From: Aselliscus stoliczkanus | Lineage: Eukaryota; Chordata; Mammalia; Chiroptera; Hipposideridae | Length of the DNA: 64,000 nucleotides | Direction: 5' to 3' | Assembly (NCBI GenBank): GCA_033961575.1 | Contig: CM066730.1 | Location: forward strand, 156,639,523-156,703,522 | Shown here: positions 62,210 through 64,000 of the stretch, in pieces | How positions within the stretch are numbered: the stretch's first letter is position 1 | Layout of the letters: each line of letters begins with the position of its first letter | Made by a program: the position numbers and the translations under genes | The notes under the pieces: model-generated | The model's input: only the letters and a program-made list of their open reading frames with translations | Told to the model about the DNA's origin: nothing | Databases searched by the model: none

Positions 62210-62242
62210 CTCTGCTGCCCTCTGCTGTCCCCTGCTGGCCAC
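62210..62242 (-). promoter_or_regulatory. Paired CTCF-like motifs
   Basis: On the minus strand the sequence reads GTGGCCAGCAGGGGACAGCA and then GAGGGCAGCAGA. It contains two overlapping-register matches to the CTCF core of the form CCASYAGRKGGCAG, spaced about 13 bp. The first (TGGCCAGCAGGGGACAG) is the stronger. CTCF is the zinc-finger protein that anchors chromatin loops. Occupancy is not known. Confidence 0.45.
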
Positions 62243-62868
62243 AAGGTGTCATGTGCTCTTCTCCTCAGGCCTAGGATGGGTTGGAGGTTACATGACAAGG
62301 ACCGAAATTAGGAAGCGGAAGGCACAAGTCTGAACAGAGGCGGCCCCTCACAGCTCCGTCCCAATAAGACTCTCGAAATAAGAGCTCGAAAAAATCCTTT
62401 AATACATGCAGGCTGTGATTATTCCTATCTCCCTAGGGTGAGAATAACATAGTAACACAAACTGGGAGTTGGATATGCAGATGTTTTTTTCCAAGTGAGA
62501 GCCTCTGGGCAGGTATCCCAGGAGGCTGGAATAATGAAATATAAAGACAGAGAGCTGAGGAGGGGGTCTGAAGAGCTTGAGAGAGGAACTGTGTCAAGAA
62601 AACAATAAGAGCTAAGGCGGGTGTGAAGAAAAGCTAAGGTTTAGGCTGGGAAGGTTGGGGTGCCACCATAATTATGGTGCCCGAGAGCACTCTCTAAGAA
62701 GCAGACTGAGCCCCCAAAACAGACCAGCCTCTCTGGACCCATATTGCCCACAAACACTGAGGGAGGAAAGGATAATTCATGTGTTTCCAGCTTACAGAAC
62801 ACTTTAGCACATAATACTGCATTTGATTTCACACCACCTGATGAGATAACACCTCTTGTCTTGATGCT
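62243..62868. other. Unique non-coding sequence
   Basis: Nothing recognised. AT-rich patch at 62395-62480. Confidence 0.5.
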
Positions 62869-62869
62869 T

Positions 62870-62995
62870 TTCTCTCACAAGGTATTAGAGATTCTGGGAG
62901 ATTTAGTGGCTTGACAGAGACAGTCTCTTTAAACAGCAGCACTTAGACTTGAACCCAAGGCCAACTGCAAGGCCAGCGTGCTCTCTGTAGAATGA
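62870..62995 (-). repeat. MIR SINE fragment
   Basis: 'gagattctgggagatttagtggcttgacagagacagtctctttaaacagcagcacttagacttgaacccaagg' matches the reversed MIR core and 5' part, diverged. Confidence 0.6.
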
Positions 62996-63037
62996 AACTG
63001 CCTCCATGTGGGTGGAGCTGTATCTACGTAGATCTAG

Positions 63038-63245
63038 TCATACAAAGTGAATGCACAGGCTTCACAGGGGTCAAGGAATGGAACCAAGGTTCCAATTTTG
63101 ATCCTGCTGTTTACATGCTGTGTGCCTTTGGACAAGTTACTCAACCACTCTGAGTCTCACACATGGGTATATCTCATGGGGTCGTTTTAAACACTATATG
63201 TCAATGTACGTAAATCATCCAAAGAGGAGCCTGATAGTTAGTAGA
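63038..63245 (+). repeat. MIR SINE relic
   Basis: 'caggcttcacaggggtcaaggaatggaaccaaggttcc', 'catgctgtgtgcctttggacaagttactcaaccactctgagtctc', 'tctcatggggtcgttttaaacactatatgtcaatgtac', 'gagcctgatagttagtaga'. Confidence 0.85.
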
Positions 63246-63460
63246 TATAATTATAATGGTCACAAAACTTAGCATATGCCTATTTTTAAATGTAATTCTC
63301 CCATGATGTTTAGTCTGGTTTTGTCTTTCCCTGTTGAAATCAAATCCAAGGGGTCTACCCCTTAGCCCTATCTTATCATTTTAAACATAGCAAAGAAGAT
63401 CCTAAAGACACCTCATCTTTAATGCTTTAATGCTTTAATGCTTTAATCTTTATTACATGC
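63246..63460. other. Unique sequence with an 8-bp micro-tandem repeat
   Basis: TTTAATGC repeats about three and a half times at 63417-63445. Nothing else recognised. Confidence 0.6.
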
Positions 63461-63461
63461 G

Positions 63462-63590
63462 TGAGAAGCTGAGGGTCAGAGAAGCTAAGTCATTTGTTCA
63501 AGGTCACACAGATAAAATGTGGTGGAACCAGGATGTAAACCCACATGTCTCTGATTCCAAAGCCCTCCCTCTTTCAATAATGCTCACAGG
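63462..63590 (-). repeat. MIR SINE fragment
   Basis: 'gagaagctgagggtcagagaagctaagtcatttgttcaaggtcacacagataaaatgtggtggaaccaggatgtaaaccc'. Confidence 0.85.
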
Positions 63591-63634
63591 TTTGGTCTGT
63601 GGCAATGGGAAGGAGTGTAGGGGACAAGCGAGGA

Positions 63635-64000
63635 AGCAGATATCAGTACAGATGCTGTTACCATGGTCCAGGTGAGGGATGATGGTGGACGGTAGCAAAG
63701 GAGATGACCACATGGGGTAGATTTAGGCTATATTTAGGAACAGAGCAAATAGGACTTACTGACAGATAGGCTTGCTGAAGGTTTTTGGCTTGAGTGACTA
63801 AGTGAGGAATGGTGCCATTTTCTGAAATGGGCAGACTAGAGAGGAAAGTCATGTGGAGGCAGGGAGAATCAAGGATCTTACTTTGGCAGGATTAGATTTG
63901 GATGCCTATTACACATCCAAGTGGAACTTCTAGGTAAATGAATGTGGATGTCAATGGCGAGGGAAGGACAGGAGATACCAGCATTGAGATGAAATCTCCT
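63635..64000 (-). repeat. L2 LINE relic, antisense, running off the window end
   Basis: 'catggtccaggtgagggatgatggtgga' (L2-reverse 'atccaggcgagagatgatggtggc'), 'ggtagatttaggctatatttagg', 'ggcttgctgaaggtttttggcttgagtgac', 'gaatggtgccattttctgaaatggg', 'gattagatttggatgcctattacacatccaagtggaacttctaggta'. The order is correct for an antisense L2 ORF2 3' region. Confidence 0.85.

Overview
This window is nuclear DNA of a mammal, most likely a bat of the suborder Yinpterochiroptera (horseshoe, leaf-nosed or fruit bats). It is dense in ancient mammalian repeats (MIR, L2, MaLR-type LTRs, old L1, hAT-Charlie relics). It also holds two tRNA-derived SINEs, one of which begins with the GGCCGGCC-type head that I associate with bat SINEs of that suborder, plus mariner, hAT and a probable piggyBac non-autonomous element. 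The species assignment is inference from these repeats alone.

I find no convincing protein-coding gene, tRNA gene, rRNA gene, CRISPR array or bacterial-type operon. The open reading frames present are short, overlap each other on both strands, and fall in repeats, simple sequence or GC-rich unique DNA. The only recognisable protein homology is in dead transposon genes: L2 reverse transcriptase (about 11.5 kb), L1 ORF2 C-termini (33.8-34.5 kb and fragments elsewhere) and mariner transposase (41.1 and 42.2-42.5 kb). The window therefore looks like intergenic or intronic sequence.

Layout. 0-11 kb: L2 and MIR relics, a 98-bp tandem duplication of a TG/GA microsatellite (3.9 kb), a TTTCCTTG minisatellite (8.0 kb), and AT-rich islands between the repeats that look like conserved regulatory DNA (2.9, 7.0 and 10.8 kb). 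11.5-13.4 kb: a long L2 split by an LTR with a 5-bp target duplication. 14-24 kb: two bat SINEs with target duplications, several LTR relics, and an old L1 next to a hAT relic. 24-33 kb: mostly unique sequence, a candidate enhancer (27.6-28.1 kb), and a 196-bp, 98.5% identical duplication (29.67 and 31.09 kb). 33.8-35.1 kb: the youngest-looking insertion, a 5'-truncated L1 with a perfect 15-bp target duplication and a doubled 3' UTR. 40-50 kb: a DNA-transposon cluster (two mariners, the probable piggyBac element, one composite hAT) among L2, L1 and MIR relics. 51.6-54.4 kb: an old antisense L1 with a GAAA/GGAA microsatellite grown inside it. 54.4-64 kb: unique sequence with two AT-rich enhancer-like blocks (55.4 and 56.4 kb), a second pair of short duplicated segments, several microsatellites, a paired CTCF-like site (62.2 kb), and MIR/L2 relics to the end.

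The parts do not form a pathway. The likely functional content is cis-regulatory: AT-rich unique islands that transposons have left intact. Coordinates of old repeats are approximate because they were judged by eye. No previously undescribed system is evident. The most unusual items are the two recent-looking short duplications, the probable piggyBac element, the composite hAT element and the L1 with a repeated 3' UTR.
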